A stretch of DNA of 64,000 bases from Hydrogenophaga crassostreae. Lineage in GTDB: Bacteria; Pseudomonadota; Gammaproteobacteria; Burkholderiales; Burkholderiaceae_C. A program made the translations under genes and the position numbers. The stretch spans positions 2,593,501 through 2,657,500 of the forward strand of contig NZ_CP017476.1 in assembly GCF_001761385.1 (NCBI RefSeq), read 5' to 3'. The notes under the pieces were generated by a model. The model did no database searches. It was not told the origin of the DNA and saw only the letters and a program-made list of their open reading frames with translations. Shown piece by piece: positions 8,461 through 17,640 of the stretch. Each line of letters starts with the position of its first letter. The stretch's first letter is position 1.

Positions 8461-9315
8461 ATGACTGTCAACCACATCGACCCCACCCTGCTGGCCGGCA
8501 ACCGCAAGCCGCTGGCGAATTACCAGGCGACCCACTTCCTCTGGGAAGTGAAAGACAAGGTCGGCACCATCACGCTGAACCGCCCCGACCGCAAAAACCC
8601 GCTCACCTTCGACAGCTATGCCGAACTGCGCGACCTGTTCCACCAGCTCAAGTGGGCCGACGACGTGAAGGCCATCGTGGTCACCGGCGCCGGCGGCAAC
8701 TTCTGCTCGGGCGGCGATGTGCACGAGATCATTGGCCCGCTGGTGGCCTTGAAAGCGCCAGAGCTGCTGATGTTCACCCGCATGACGGGCGAGCTCGTGA
8801 AGAACATGCGAGCCTGCCCGCAGCCGATTGTCGCGGCGATTGACGGTGTGTGCGCGGGCGCTGGCGCCATCGTCGCGATGTCGTCCGACCTGCGTTACGG
8901 CACCGCGCGCAGCAAGACCGCCTTCCTCTTCAACCGCGTCGGCCTGGCCGGCTGCGACATGGGCGCCTGCGCCATCTTGCCGCGCCTCATCGGCCAGGGG
9001 CGCGCCAGCGAATTGCTTTACACCGGTCGCTCATTGGGTGGCGAAGAAGGCGAGCGCTGGGGCTTCTTCAACCGCCTGTGCGAGCCCGAAGCCGTGGTGA
9101 ACGAAGCCCAGAAGATGGCCGCCGACCTGGCCGCGGGCCCCACCTTTGCCAACGGCATCACCAAGACCATGCTGCACCAGGAATGGGCCATGACCATCGA
9201 GCAGGCGATCGAGGCCGAAGCCCAGGCGCAGACCATTTGCATGCTGACCGAAGACTTCACCCGCGCCTATGAAGCCTTCGTGGCCAAGCAAAAGCCGGTG
9301 TTCCAGGGCAACTGA
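8461..9315 (+). CDS. Enoyl-CoA hydratase/isomerase (crotonase) family protein
   Basis: 284 residues with the crotonase fold. Oxyanion-hole segments are GNFCSGGDVHE (about 78-88) and IDGVCAGAGAIVAM (about 128-141). By eye alignment with rat mitochondrial hydratase, both catalytic glutamates are absent: Glu144 corresponds to Ile in GAGAIVAM and Glu164 to Arg in LFNRVGLAG. A downstream Asp in GCDMGA is the best candidate acid/base. The protein may therefore hydrate by another route, or act as a ring-opening hydrolase like BadI or another crotonase type. It sits between the SDR and the acyl-CoA dehydrogenase, consistent with ring processing after dearomatisation. Confidence 0.85.
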   Translation: MTVNHIDPTLLAGNRKPLANYQATHFLWEVKDKVGTITLNRPDRKNPLTFDSYAELRDLFHQLKWADDVKAIVVTGAGGNFCSGGDVHEIIGPLVALKAPELLMFTRMTGELVKNMRACPQPIVAAIDGVCAGAGAIVAMSSDLRYGTARSKTAFLFNRVGLAGCDMGACAILPRLIGQGRASELLYTGRSLGGEEGERWGFFNRLCEPEAVVNEAQKMAADLAAGPTFANGITKTMLHQEWAMTIEQAIEAEAQAQTICMLTEDFTRAYEAFVAKQKPVFQGN

Positions 9316-9331
9316 TTTCGAAAGCAAATCC

Positions 9332-10498
<1,167 letters not shown>

Positions 10499-10518
10499 AC
10501 CACAAGAAGGAGCCCGCC

Positions 10519-12129
10519 ATGCCCTCTGCCCATGTTGACACCTTCGCCCGCGACAACCTGCCGCCGCTTGAAGATCAGCCGGTCTACCGCTTCGATCTGC
10601 CCGAGTTGCAATTTCCCGAGCAACTCAATTGCGCGACCGAACTGCTGGACAAGCATGTCGTTGAGGGGCGTGGCGATCGCCTGTGCATCCGGGCGCCGGG
10701 GCTGAGCTGGACCTACGCCGAGCTGCAAGACAAGGCCAACCGCATCGCAAACGTGCTGGTGAACGACATGGGCCTGGTGCCCGGCCAGCGCGTGTTGCTG
10801 CGCGCGCCGAACAACCCCATGCTCGCGGCCTGCTGGTTCGCGGTGATGAAGGCTGGCGGCATCGCCGTGGCGACCATGCCGCTGCTGCGGGCCAAAGAGC
10901 TCAAGGCCATTGTCGACATCGGTCGGGTCAACATGGCTTTGTGTGACGAGGCCCTGGCTGAAGAGTGGCGGTTGTGCGCTGCGACGCTCGCTCAGCCGAT
11001 CCCGGTGCGCCACTTCAACAGCGAAGCCGCCGATGGCCTGGAGGCAGCGATGGCGCAAGCCTCACCGTTGTTCGACAACGCCAACACCGCGGCCGATGAC
11101 ACCTGTGTTTTTGGTTTCACCTCGGGCACCACCGGTGTGCCCAAGGCCACGATGCACTTTCACCGCGATGTGATGGCCATTTGCGTCTGCTGGCCGCCCC
11201 ACCTGCTGCGCCCCTCACCCGAAGACGTGTTCATAGGCAGCCCACCCCTGGCCTTCACCTTCGGCCTCGGAGGCTTGCTGCTTTTCCCGATGGCGGTTGG
11301 CGCTTCCACCGTTTTGCTGGAGAAGGCCAGCCCGCCCCAGTTGCTAGAAGGCATACAGCGTTTTGGGGCCACGGTGATGTTCACCGCACCCACCTCATAC
11401 CGCGCCCTGGCCGCCCACGGTGAAGCACTTCGCCAGACGCCGCTGCGCAAATGTGTCTCGGCGGGCGAAGCCCTGCCCGCCGCGACCCGCGCGCTGTGGA
11501 AAGAAGCGACGGGTATCGAACTGATCGATGGCATCGGCGCCACCGAATTGCTGCACATCTTCATTTCCCACGACGAAAGCAACGCCCGTCCAGGGGCCAC
11601 CGGGAAGCCCGTGCCCGGGTACCGGGCCAAGGTGGTGGACGACGCAGGCCAGGAAGTGCCGCCCGGCACCGTGGGCAAGCTCATGGTGCAAGGCCCGACT
11701 GGCTGCCGCTATCTCAACGATGCGCGCCAGAAGAGCTACATCAAGGACGGCTGGAACCTCACTGGCGACGCCTACCTGATGGACACCGATGGTTACTTCC
11801 ATTACCAGGCCCGGCTCGACGACATGATCATTTCGGCCGGCTACAACATCGCGGCGCCCGAGGTGGAAGACGCGCTGCTGGCCCATCCGTCGGTGGCCGA
11901 GTGCGCCGTCATCGGCGTGGCGGATGCCGAGCGCGGGCAAATCGTGAAAGCGTTTGTGGTGCTCAAAGCGGGCGAAGTTGGCGATCCCGCCATGGTCCGC
12001 ACGCTGCAGGATTTCGTGAAGCAAACCGTGGCCCCCTACAAATACCCCCGCGCTGTGGACTTTGTCGAAAAGCTCCCGCGCACCCAGACCGGCAAATTGC
12101 AGCGCTTCAAGTTGCACGAACCCGTCTAA
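10519..12129 (+). CDS. 2-aminobenzoate-CoA ligase (AMP-forming)
   Basis: A 536-residue ANL-superfamily enzyme that activates the aromatic acid with ATP and CoA, the first step of the pathway. Seen: P-loop FTSGTTGVPKATMHFHRD near 198, DGIGATELLHIFIS near 340 (benzoate/anthranilate ligase subgroup), TGDAYLMDTDGYFHYQARLDDMI near 415, and the C-terminal catalytic Lys in PRTQTGKLQRF. A Shine-Dalgarno AAGGAG lies just before ATG 10519. Resemblance to the benzoate/2-aminobenzoate group plus the neighbouring monooxygenase/reductase supports 2-aminobenzoate as substrate; benzoate analogues cannot be excluded. Confidence 0.9.
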   Translation: MPSAHVDTFARDNLPPLEDQPVYRFDLPELQFPEQLNCATELLDKHVVEGRGDRLCIRAPGLSWTYAELQDKANRIANVLVNDMGLVPGQRVLLRAPNNPMLAACWFAVMKAGGIAVATMPLLRAKELKAIVDIGRVNMALCDEALAEEWRLCAATLAQPIPVRHFNSEAADGLEAAMAQASPLFDNANTAADDTCVFGFTSGTTGVPKATMHFHRDVMAICVCWPPHLLRPSPEDVFIGSPPLAFTFGLGGLLLFPMAVGASTVLLEKASPPQLLEGIQRFGATVMFTAPTSYRALAAHGEALRQTPLRKCVSAGEALPAATRALWKEATGIELIDGIGATELLHIFISHDESNARPGATGKPVPGYRAKVVDDAGQEVPPGTVGKLMVQGPTGCRYLNDARQKSYIKDGWNLTGDAYLMDTDGYFHYQARLDDMIISAGYNIAAPEVEDALLAHPSVAECAVIGVADAERGQIVKAFVVLKAGEVGDPAMVRTLQDFVKQTVAPYKYPRAVDFVEKLPRTQTGKLQRFKLHEPV

Positions 12130-12181
12130 GCGTTGCAAACAGTCCTTCCGATCAACCCCTCTCAATCACTGGAGACCTCCC

Positions 12182-12574
12182 ATGCAAGTGCTGCTTCCCC
12201 CCGGCTGGCCCCGCCCTCGCGGCTACGCCAACGGCGTCAAAACCCACGGTCAACAGGTCTACGTGGCCGGGATGATTGGTTGGGACGCACAAGGTGTTTT
12301 TCACACCGACGACATGGCTGGCCAGACACGCCAGGCGCTGGAAAATGTGGTCGCCGTACTGACAGAAGCCGGCGCCAAGCCGGAACACATCGTGCGCATG
12401 ACCTGGTACATCACCAGCAAACAGGAGTACCTCGCTTCGGGCAAAGCCATTGGCGCCGCCTTCAAGGAGCTGATCGGCCACTTCAACGCCGCCATGACCG
12501 CGGTGGAAGTCAAAGCCTTGATTGAAGACCGCGCCAAGGTCGAAATCGAGGTGACCGCGGTGATCCCGGACTGA
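12182..12574 (+). CDS. RidA (YjgF/YER057c/UK114) family protein
   Basis: 130 residues, matching RidA proteins, which hydrolyse reactive enamines/imines to ketones and ammonia. Start ATG 12182 is preceded by GGAGACC (12169-12175). The body GYANGVKTHGQQVYVAGMIGWDA and the C-terminal VEVKALIEDRAKVEIEVTAVIP match the family; whether the canonical substrate-carboxylate-binding Arg is kept was not established. Its place just after the ligase suggests it handles the amino-enone formed when 2-aminobenzoyl-CoA is dearomatised, helping to release ammonia (inference). A RidA-type gene in a 2-aminobenzoate cluster is, as I recall, also found in Azoarcus evansii. Confidence 0.88.
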   Translation: MQVLLPPGWPRPRGYANGVKTHGQQVYVAGMIGWDAQGVFHTDDMAGQTRQALENVVAVLTEAGAKPEHIVRMTWYITSKQEYLASGKAIGAAFKELIGHFNAAMTAVEVKALIEDRAKVEIEVTAVIPD

Positions 12575-12651
12575 GCACGCCAGGCCAGGTGTTCCCGGCC
12601 TTGAAACGCGCCCGTGACAGAGGGTTTCCCACTACATTCAAAGTTGATTTG

Positions 12652-12665
12652 TGCACTATAGTGCA
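12652..12665. promoter_or_regulatory. Perfect 14-base palindrome upstream of the ABC importer operon
   Basis: TGCACTATAGTGCA is a perfect palindrome in the 251-base gap before the substrate-binding protein gene. The GCAC/GTGC arms recall NtrC sites, but the spacing is shorter than the classical enteric consensus. No convincing sigma-54 -24/-12 pair was found downstream. Likely an operator for a dimeric regulator controlling the transporter separately from the catabolic genes. Confidence 0.45.
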
Positions 12666-12825
12666 ACATTGATAGAGCAGTTTAATTCCTGAACCACCCC
12701 TTGTCTCGGCCTGATCAGAACACCCCAAAAGCGGCGTTTTGAGGGCACAACCGGGGGAAGTCACTATCACTGCAATGCGCTCAGCCCGCTAGCATGCTTC
12801 CAACAACCACAGGAGATTGACCATC

Positions 12826-14013
12826 ATGACCACCCGCCGCAACGTTCTCACCCGCAGCGCCGCCGCCCTTGGCGCCGCATCAACCGGTTTGTTCCTTCCC
12901 GAACTCGCCCGCGCCCAGTCAGACAAGGTTCGAGTCGGCTTCATGCTGCCCTACACCGGTACCTACGCCCAGCTCGGCGTGTCGATCGAAAAGGGTTTTC
13001 TGATGGCGCTCAATGAGCAAGGCGGCAAACTGGGTGGCAAGGAAGTCGAATTCTTCAAGGTTGACGACGAATCCAACCCGGCCAAAGGCGTCGAAAACGC
13101 CAACCTGCTGGTACAGCGCGACAAGGTCGATGTGTTGGTGGGTACCGTTCACTCTGGCGTTCAAATGGGCATTCACAAAGTTGCCCGCGAGAGCGGCGTT
13201 TTGAGCCTGATCCCCAACGCCGGTGTGCAAGTGGCGACCCGGGCCCAATGTGCCCCCAACGTGTACCGCACCTCGTTCTCCAATTCCCAGCCCACGCTCG
13301 CACTGGGCAAGGCCATGATGGACCGCGGCCACAAAAAGGCCGTCTGGATCACCTGGAACTACTCGGCCGGCGCAGAAGCGCTTGAAGGCTTTGAGGCCGG
13401 CTATACAGCCGCCGGCGGCACCATCATCGAAAAGCTCGCCGTGCCCTTCCCGAGCGTTGAGTTCCAGGCCCTGCTGACCCAGATCGCAGCCCTCAAGCCC
13501 GATGCCGTGGCCTGTTTCTTCGCCGGTGGCGGTGCCGCCAAGTTCCTGCGCGATTTCCACGCCGCAGGTCTGAGCAAGACCATTCAACTCTACGGATCCG
13601 GCTTCCTGACCGAAGGCGTGCTGGAAGCTGCTGGTCCGGCTGCCGAAGGTGTGTTGACCACCATGCACTACAGCGATTCGCTGGACACACCGCGCAACAA
13701 AAAATTCCGCCTCGACTACGTCAAAGCCTTCAAGGCGCAACCCGATGTGTACTCGGTGCAGGGATATGACGCAGGCCAGTTGTTGGTCATAGGCGCCAAC
13801 GCGGTCAAGGGTGATCTGTCGAACAAGTCGGCGCTTTACGCGGCCATGAACGGCGTCACCATCGACAGCCCGCGCGGAAAATGGACCATGAGCGCGGCCC
13901 ATAACCCCATCCAGGACATGTATCTGCGCGAGGTGGTCAAGGGTGAAAACAAGGTGATCGGCATCGCTGGCAAGGCCGTGGCCGATTCCGGCGCCGGTTG
14001 CCGCATGGGCTAA
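12826..14013 (+). CDS. ABC transporter substrate-binding protein, branched-chain amino acid/aromatic type
   Basis: 395 residues from ATG 12826 (AGGAG ten bases upstream). The N-terminus TTRRNVLTRSAAALGAAS...ARAQ is a signal peptide with a twin-arginine pair, so export may use Tat. The mature part is a type I periplasmic binding protein (peripla_BP_6): VGFMLPYTGTYAQLG, then KVDDESNPAKGVENANLLV and VLVGTVHSGV. In this cluster the ligand is probably 2-aminobenzoate or a related aromatic acid rather than leucine (inference). A terminator-like hairpin follows the stop, likely making this gene more abundant than the permeases, as usual for binding proteins. Confidence 0.92.
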   Translation: MTTRRNVLTRSAAALGAASTGLFLPELARAQSDKVRVGFMLPYTGTYAQLGVSIEKGFLMALNEQGGKLGGKEVEFFKVDDESNPAKGVENANLLVQRDKVDVLVGTVHSGVQMGIHKVARESGVLSLIPNAGVQVATRAQCAPNVYRTSFSNSQPTLALGKAMMDRGHKKAVWITWNYSAGAEALEGFEAGYTAAGGTIIEKLAVPFPSVEFQALLTQIAALKPDAVACFFAGGGAAKFLRDFHAAGLSKTIQLYGSGFLTEGVLEAAGPAAEGVLTTMHYSDSLDTPRNKKFRLDYVKAFKAQPDVYSVQGYDAGQLLVIGANAVKGDLSNKSALYAAMNGVTIDSPRGKWTMSAAHNPIQDMYLREVVKGENKVIGIAGKAVADSGAGCRMG

Positions 14014-14055
14014 ACAGGCTTCGCGTCTTCAAGCCTCGCTTTTTCGAAGTCGGTA

Positions 14056-14086
14056 CTCGCGCCCAAACCGGGCGCGAGCTTTTTGC
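14056..14086 (+). terminator. Rho-independent terminator/attenuator after the substrate-binding protein gene
   Basis: CTCGCGCCC (14056-14064), loop AAACC, GGGCGCGAG (14070-14078), then CTTTTTGC. The nine-base GC-rich perfect stem with a T-run is a classical intrinsic terminator, placed between the binding protein and permease genes where partial read-through would set their ratio. Confidence 0.8.
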
Positions 14087-14109
14087 ATGCCCATCCATCT
14101 CTCCCGCCC

Positions 14110-14973
14110 ATGGATTTCGCCAATTTTCTGATCCAGCTGCTCAACAGCGTGCAGTACGGCTTGCTGCTGTTCATGCTCGCCGCTGGCCTCACCCTGATCT
14201 TCGGCATCATGGGCGTGGTCAACCTGGCCCACGGCACCTTCTATATGCTGGGCGCCTACCTGGCCTGGTTTTTCACCTCCCATTTTGACAACCTGCTGAT
14301 CGCCATCGTGCTGGGCGCGCTGCTGGCCGTGGCGTTTGGCTGGGCACTGGAATGGCTGCTGATTCGCCATTTTTACAAGCGAGACCACCTCGATCAGGTC
14401 TTGCTCACCTTCGGCCTGATCTACATTTTTCAGGAAGCCCGTTCGATACTCTGGGGCGACGATGTGCACTCGGTCGCCGTGCCGGCCATGTTCAACGGCG
14501 CGATTCAGCTGACCGAGAACCTGTCTTACCCCGTATACCGCCTGGTCGTCTCGGCCGTCTGCGCCGGGCTGGCGCTGGGCCTGTACCTGCTGATTTCCAA
14601 GACCCGCCTCGGCATGAAGATCCGCGCCGGCGCCTTCAACCGGGAAATGACAGAGTCGCTGGGCATCAACATCCGCTTCATTCACGCCATCGTCTTCGCC
14701 ATGGGCGTGGGCCTGGCCGCGGTGGCGGGCATGGTGGCCGCGCCCATTTCCAGCGTTTACCCCGGCATGGGCAGCTCGGTGCTGATCATGTGCTTTGTGG
14801 TCGTGGTGATTGGCGGAATCGGCTCGGTCCGTGGCGCACTCGTGGCGGCCCTGATGGTTGGGCTGGTCGACACCTTCTGCAAAGTGCTGCTGCCGGAAAT
14901 CGCTGGCATGGCTGTTTACATGCTCATGGCGGCGGTGTTGCTGTTCAAACCTGAAGGGCTGTTTAAATCATGA
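14110..14973 (+). CDS. ABC transporter permease, LivH type
   Basis: 287 residues from ATG 14110 (MDFANFLIQLLNSVQYG); an upstream in-frame ATG at 14083 falls in the terminator tail and is unlikely. Multiple hydrophobic segments and the LivH signature LTLIFGIMGVVNLAHGTFYMLGAYLAW (in two blocks around residues 29-55) mark the inner-membrane permease of branched-chain/aromatic importers. VVVVIGGIGSVRGALVAAL near 240 is the cytoplasmic loop contacting the ATPases. Partner of the LivM-type permease downstream; a repeat-like hairpin lies between the two genes. Confidence 0.95.
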   Translation: MDFANFLIQLLNSVQYGLLLFMLAAGLTLIFGIMGVVNLAHGTFYMLGAYLAWFFTSHFDNLLIAIVLGALLAVAFGWALEWLLIRHFYKRDHLDQVLLTFGLIYIFQEARSILWGDDVHSVAVPAMFNGAIQLTENLSYPVYRLVVSAVCAGLALGLYLLISKTRLGMKIRAGAFNREMTESLGINIRFIHAIVFAMGVGLAAVAGMVAAPISSVYPGMGSSVLIMCFVVVVIGGIGSVRGALVAALMVGLVDTFCKVLLPEIAGMAVYMLMAAVLLFKPEGLFKS

Positions 14974-14977
14974 ACGC

Positions 14978-15050
14978 CGCCGGACCGCTCCAAGGCGTTC
15001 AAGCCCCCTCGGGGGGCAGCGCAGATCACGAAGTGACAAGCGTGGGGGAA
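14978..15050. repeat. GC-rich intergenic hairpin element, REP-like
   Basis: A GC-rich segment between the two permease genes with the core CCCCCTCGGGGGGCAGCGC and closing GCGTGGGGG. Very similar intergenic palindromic units are scattered through Comamonadaceae chromosomes (from memory; copy number here not testable). Only one copy is visible in this window. It may stabilise the upstream mRNA or be a relic of a small mobile repeat. Confidence 0.5.
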
Positions 15051-15058
15051 ACCAACCC

Positions 15059-16066
15059 ATGAGCACCGCCAAAGCCCAACTCGAAATTCTGCCGCGCAGC
15101 ATCCAGATTTTGCTGTCGGTTGGCGCCATCGCCCTCGCCGCCTTTCCGCTGATCCCGATGGAAAGCTCCGGCTTTTATATCCAGCTGCTTTCGCAAATGA
15201 TGATCCTGGCGATCTTCGCCATGAGCCTCGACTTGCTGCAGGGCGTGACCGGCCTGGTGTCGCTCGGCCATGCTGCCTACTTCGGCCTGGCCGGCTACGC
15301 TCTGGCCTTCCTGACGCCTGCCGATGTGCCGGTGAGCCTCTGGTGGTCGTTGCCGGTGGCCGCCCTGGGTACCGGGCTGGCCGCGCTGGTGATCGGCTTT
15401 TTCGTGGTCCGCACCCACGGCATCTACTTCATCATGGTCACCATGGCGTTTGCCCAGATGGTGTTCTACATCTTTTTTGACAACGCCGACCTGGGTGGCT
15501 CCGATGGCCTCTACGTCTATTTCCGGCCCGATGCCACTTTGTTTGGCTGGCAACCCTTCGACCTGGAAAACAAAACCACCTTCTTCTACTTCACGCTGGC
15601 GCTGCTGGTCTTGATCTACGCCTTTCTGCGCCGCTTGCTGTTTTCACCTTTTGGCCGTGCACTCACGGGCATCCGCGTCAATGAACACCGCATGCGCGCC
15701 GTGGGCTATGGCAGCTTTGGCTACAAGCTCACCGCGTTCACGCTGGCCGGTGCGCTGGCGGGCGTGGCCGGTTACCTGTGGGCTGCGCAAACCGGCTATG
15801 TGAACCCCGAGCTGATGGGCTTTCACCTCAGCGCCCACGCGATCATGATGGTGATTCTGGGCGGCATGGGCAATTTCGCCGGCGCCATCGTCGGCGCCTT
15901 CGCCTTCGAATGGGTGATGCACTTCTTCAAAGACCTGACCAAACACTGGCAGTTGCTCATGGGCAGCTTCATCGTGCTGGTGGTCTTGTTTGCACCGCGA
16001 GGCCTGCTGGGCTTGATCGAGCGCTTCACGGCGGCCACGAAAGAAAAAGCGGAGGAAACGCCATGA
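15059..16066 (+). CDS. ABC transporter permease, LivM type
   Basis: 335 residues from ATG 15059 (MSTAKAQLEILPRS). About eight to ten hydrophobic segments; the signature SLDLLQGVTGLVSLGHAAYFGLAGY (about residues 58-82) and GGMGNFAGAIVGAF near 264 are typical of LivM. It forms the heterodimeric membrane channel with the LivH-type subunit. The 3' end overlaps the LivG ATPase start by four bases (ATGA), indicating translational coupling. Confidence 0.95.
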   Translation: MSTAKAQLEILPRSIQILLSVGAIALAAFPLIPMESSGFYIQLLSQMMILAIFAMSLDLLQGVTGLVSLGHAAYFGLAGYALAFLTPADVPVSLWWSLPVAALGTGLAALVIGFFVVRTHGIYFIMVTMAFAQMVFYIFFDNADLGGSDGLYVYFRPDATLFGWQPFDLENKTTFFYFTLALLVLIYAFLRRLLFSPFGRALTGIRVNEHRMRAVGYGSFGYKLTAFTLAGALAGVAGYLWAAQTGYVNPELMGFHLSAHAIMMVILGGMGNFAGAIVGAFAFEWVMHFFKDLTKHWQLLMGSFIVLVVLFAPRGLLGLIERFTAATKEKAEETP

Positions 16067-16824
16067 GCGAACTGCTGCTGAGCGCCAGCCAGTTGACCAA
16101 ACGGTTTGGCGGCCTGGCCGCTGTGAACGAGGTGTCGGTCGACCTGTTTCGCGACCGCATCCACGCCGTGATCGGCCCCAACGGCGCCGGCAAATCCACG
16201 CTGACCAACCTGCTCTCCGGCGACCTGCCGCCCACCTCGGGCCAGATTCGCCTGGGCCAGACGGATATCGCCGGCAAGAGCCCGGAGCGCATTTCCCGCC
16301 TCGGCCTGGGCCGCAGCTATCAGAAGACCAACATCTTTCTGCCCTTCACCGTGTGGGACAACGTGCGCCTTGCCGCCCAATCGGTGGAACGCCACGCGCC
16401 GTGGAATCCCGCGCACTGGCTGAGCAAAGCGCGCAAAAACCCGGCGATCAACCAACGCTGCGAGCGCGCCCTTGAACTTGCCGGCCTCACACTGCGCGCC
16501 CACACCGTGGCCGGCAACGCCAGCCACGGCGAACAACGCCAGCTGGAAATCGCCATGACACTCGCCACCGAGCCCAGCGTCTTGCTGCTCGATGAACCGC
16601 TCGCCGGCATGGGCCAGGCCGAAGCGGAAAGCATGATCGAGCTGCTGCAAAAGCTGAAAAAAGACCACGCCATGATGCTGGTGGAGCACGACATGGACGC
16701 CGTGTTCGCCCTGGCCGACCAGCTCACCGTGATGGTGAACGGCCAGGTGATCGCGACGGGCACGCCAGCCGAAGTGCGCGCCGACGCCAACGTCCAGGCA
16801 GCCTACCTCGGTGAGGAGAACTGA
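16063..16824 (+). CDS. ABC transporter ATP-binding protein, LivG type
   Basis: 253 residues. Walker A GPNGAGKST near 36-44; SYQKTNIFLPFTVWDNVRLA matches the Q-loop region of LivG; the ABC signature is degenerate (ASHGEQRQLEIAMTLA); Walker B LLLDEPLAGMGQAE near 170; VEHDMDAVFALAD contains the switch His. Cytosolic ATPase that powers uptake with LivF. It starts by a four-base overlap with livM and ends two bases before livF. Confidence 0.95.
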   Translation: MSELLLSASQLTKRFGGLAAVNEVSVDLFRDRIHAVIGPNGAGKSTLTNLLSGDLPPTSGQIRLGQTDIAGKSPERISRLGLGRSYQKTNIFLPFTVWDNVRLAAQSVERHAPWNPAHWLSKARKNPAINQRCERALELAGLTLRAHTVAGNASHGEQRQLEIAMTLATEPSVLLLDEPLAGMGQAEAESMIELLQKLKKDHAMMLVEHDMDAVFALADQLTVMVNGQVIATGTPAEVRADANVQAAYLGEEN

Positions 16825-16826
16825 GC

Positions 16827-17540
16827 ATGACCCAGCCACTCATCCAGACCACCGGGCTCAACACCCACTACGGCGCCAGCCACATCCTGCGCGGCATCGA
16901 CTTCACCGTGAGCCCCGGCCAAACCATCGGCCTCATGGGCCGCAATGGCATGGGCAAAACCACGCTGCTGAAATCCATCATGGGCATCGTCAAGCCCAGC
17001 GGCGGCAGCGTCAGCATCAAAGGTCAGCCCATGACCGGCGCGGCCACCTTCGAAATCGCTCGCTTGGGCATCGCCTACGTACCCGAAGGACGGGGCATTT
17101 TTGGCAACCTCAGCGTCAAGGAAAACCTCAACATGGCCGCCCGCGCCGGCACCCACGGCCAGCGCGACTGGACCTACGAGCGCGTGCTGGAAACCTTCCC
17201 CCGCCTCGCCGAGCGCCTCAACCACGGCGGCCAACAACTCAGCGGCGGCGAACAACAAATGCTCACCATCGGCCGCGCCCTCATGACCAACCCCGACGTG
17301 CTCATCCTCGATGAAGCCACCGAAGGGCTGGCACCACTGATCGCCCGCGAGATCTGGCGCATCTGCGGTGTGATCAGAGAGAGCGGCATCAGCAGCGTGA
17401 TCGTCGACAAAAACTGGAAGCACATCTCCCAGATCGCCGACCGTTGCACCATCCTGGTCAAAGGCGAGGTGGCGTTTGAAGGCAGCTCGGATGAGCTGCT
17501 GGCGAAGCCCGAACTGCTTGAGTTGTATTTGGGGGTTTAA
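16827..17540 (+). CDS. ABC transporter ATP-binding protein, LivF type
   Basis: 237 residues. Walker A GRNGMGKTTLLK near 37, IAYVPEGRGIFGNLSVKENL near 82 (typical LivF), signature LSGGEQQMLTIGRAL near 136, Walker B VLILDEATEGLAP near 157. The usual switch histidine position reads VIVDKNWKHI, where LivF proteins often have VEQN, so the residue pattern is slightly divergent. Last gene of the importer operon; a paired inverted repeat follows in the 100-base gap before the convergent ABC-F gene. Confidence 0.94.
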   Translation: MTQPLIQTTGLNTHYGASHILRGIDFTVSPGQTIGLMGRNGMGKTTLLKSIMGIVKPSGGSVSIKGQPMTGAATFEIARLGIAYVPEGRGIFGNLSVKENLNMAARAGTHGQRDWTYERVLETFPRLAERLNHGGQQLSGGEQQMLTIGRALMTNPDVLILDEATEGLAPLIAREIWRICGVIRESGISSVIVDKNWKHISQIADRCTILVKGEVAFEGSSDELLAKPELLELYLGV

Positions 17541-17554
17541 AGGTGGGAGCCCAT

Positions 17555-17621
17555 GCCGCTCTCGCGCCGCTCTCTGGGCAAAGGCCAATACCTGCACTTA
17601 GAATTTTATTGGGAGAGCGGC
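17555..17621. repeat. Inverted repeat in the convergent gap between livF and the ABC-F gene
   Basis: GCCGCTCTC occurs at 17555-17563 and again at 17566-17574; its exact reverse complement GAGAGCGGC is at 17613-17621. The 38-50 base spacing is long for a terminator, but this is the only structure in the convergent gap and could fold as a long stem-loop in either transcript. Confidence 0.4.
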
Positions 17622-17640
17622 TGAAGGCTGGCAGAAGCGG

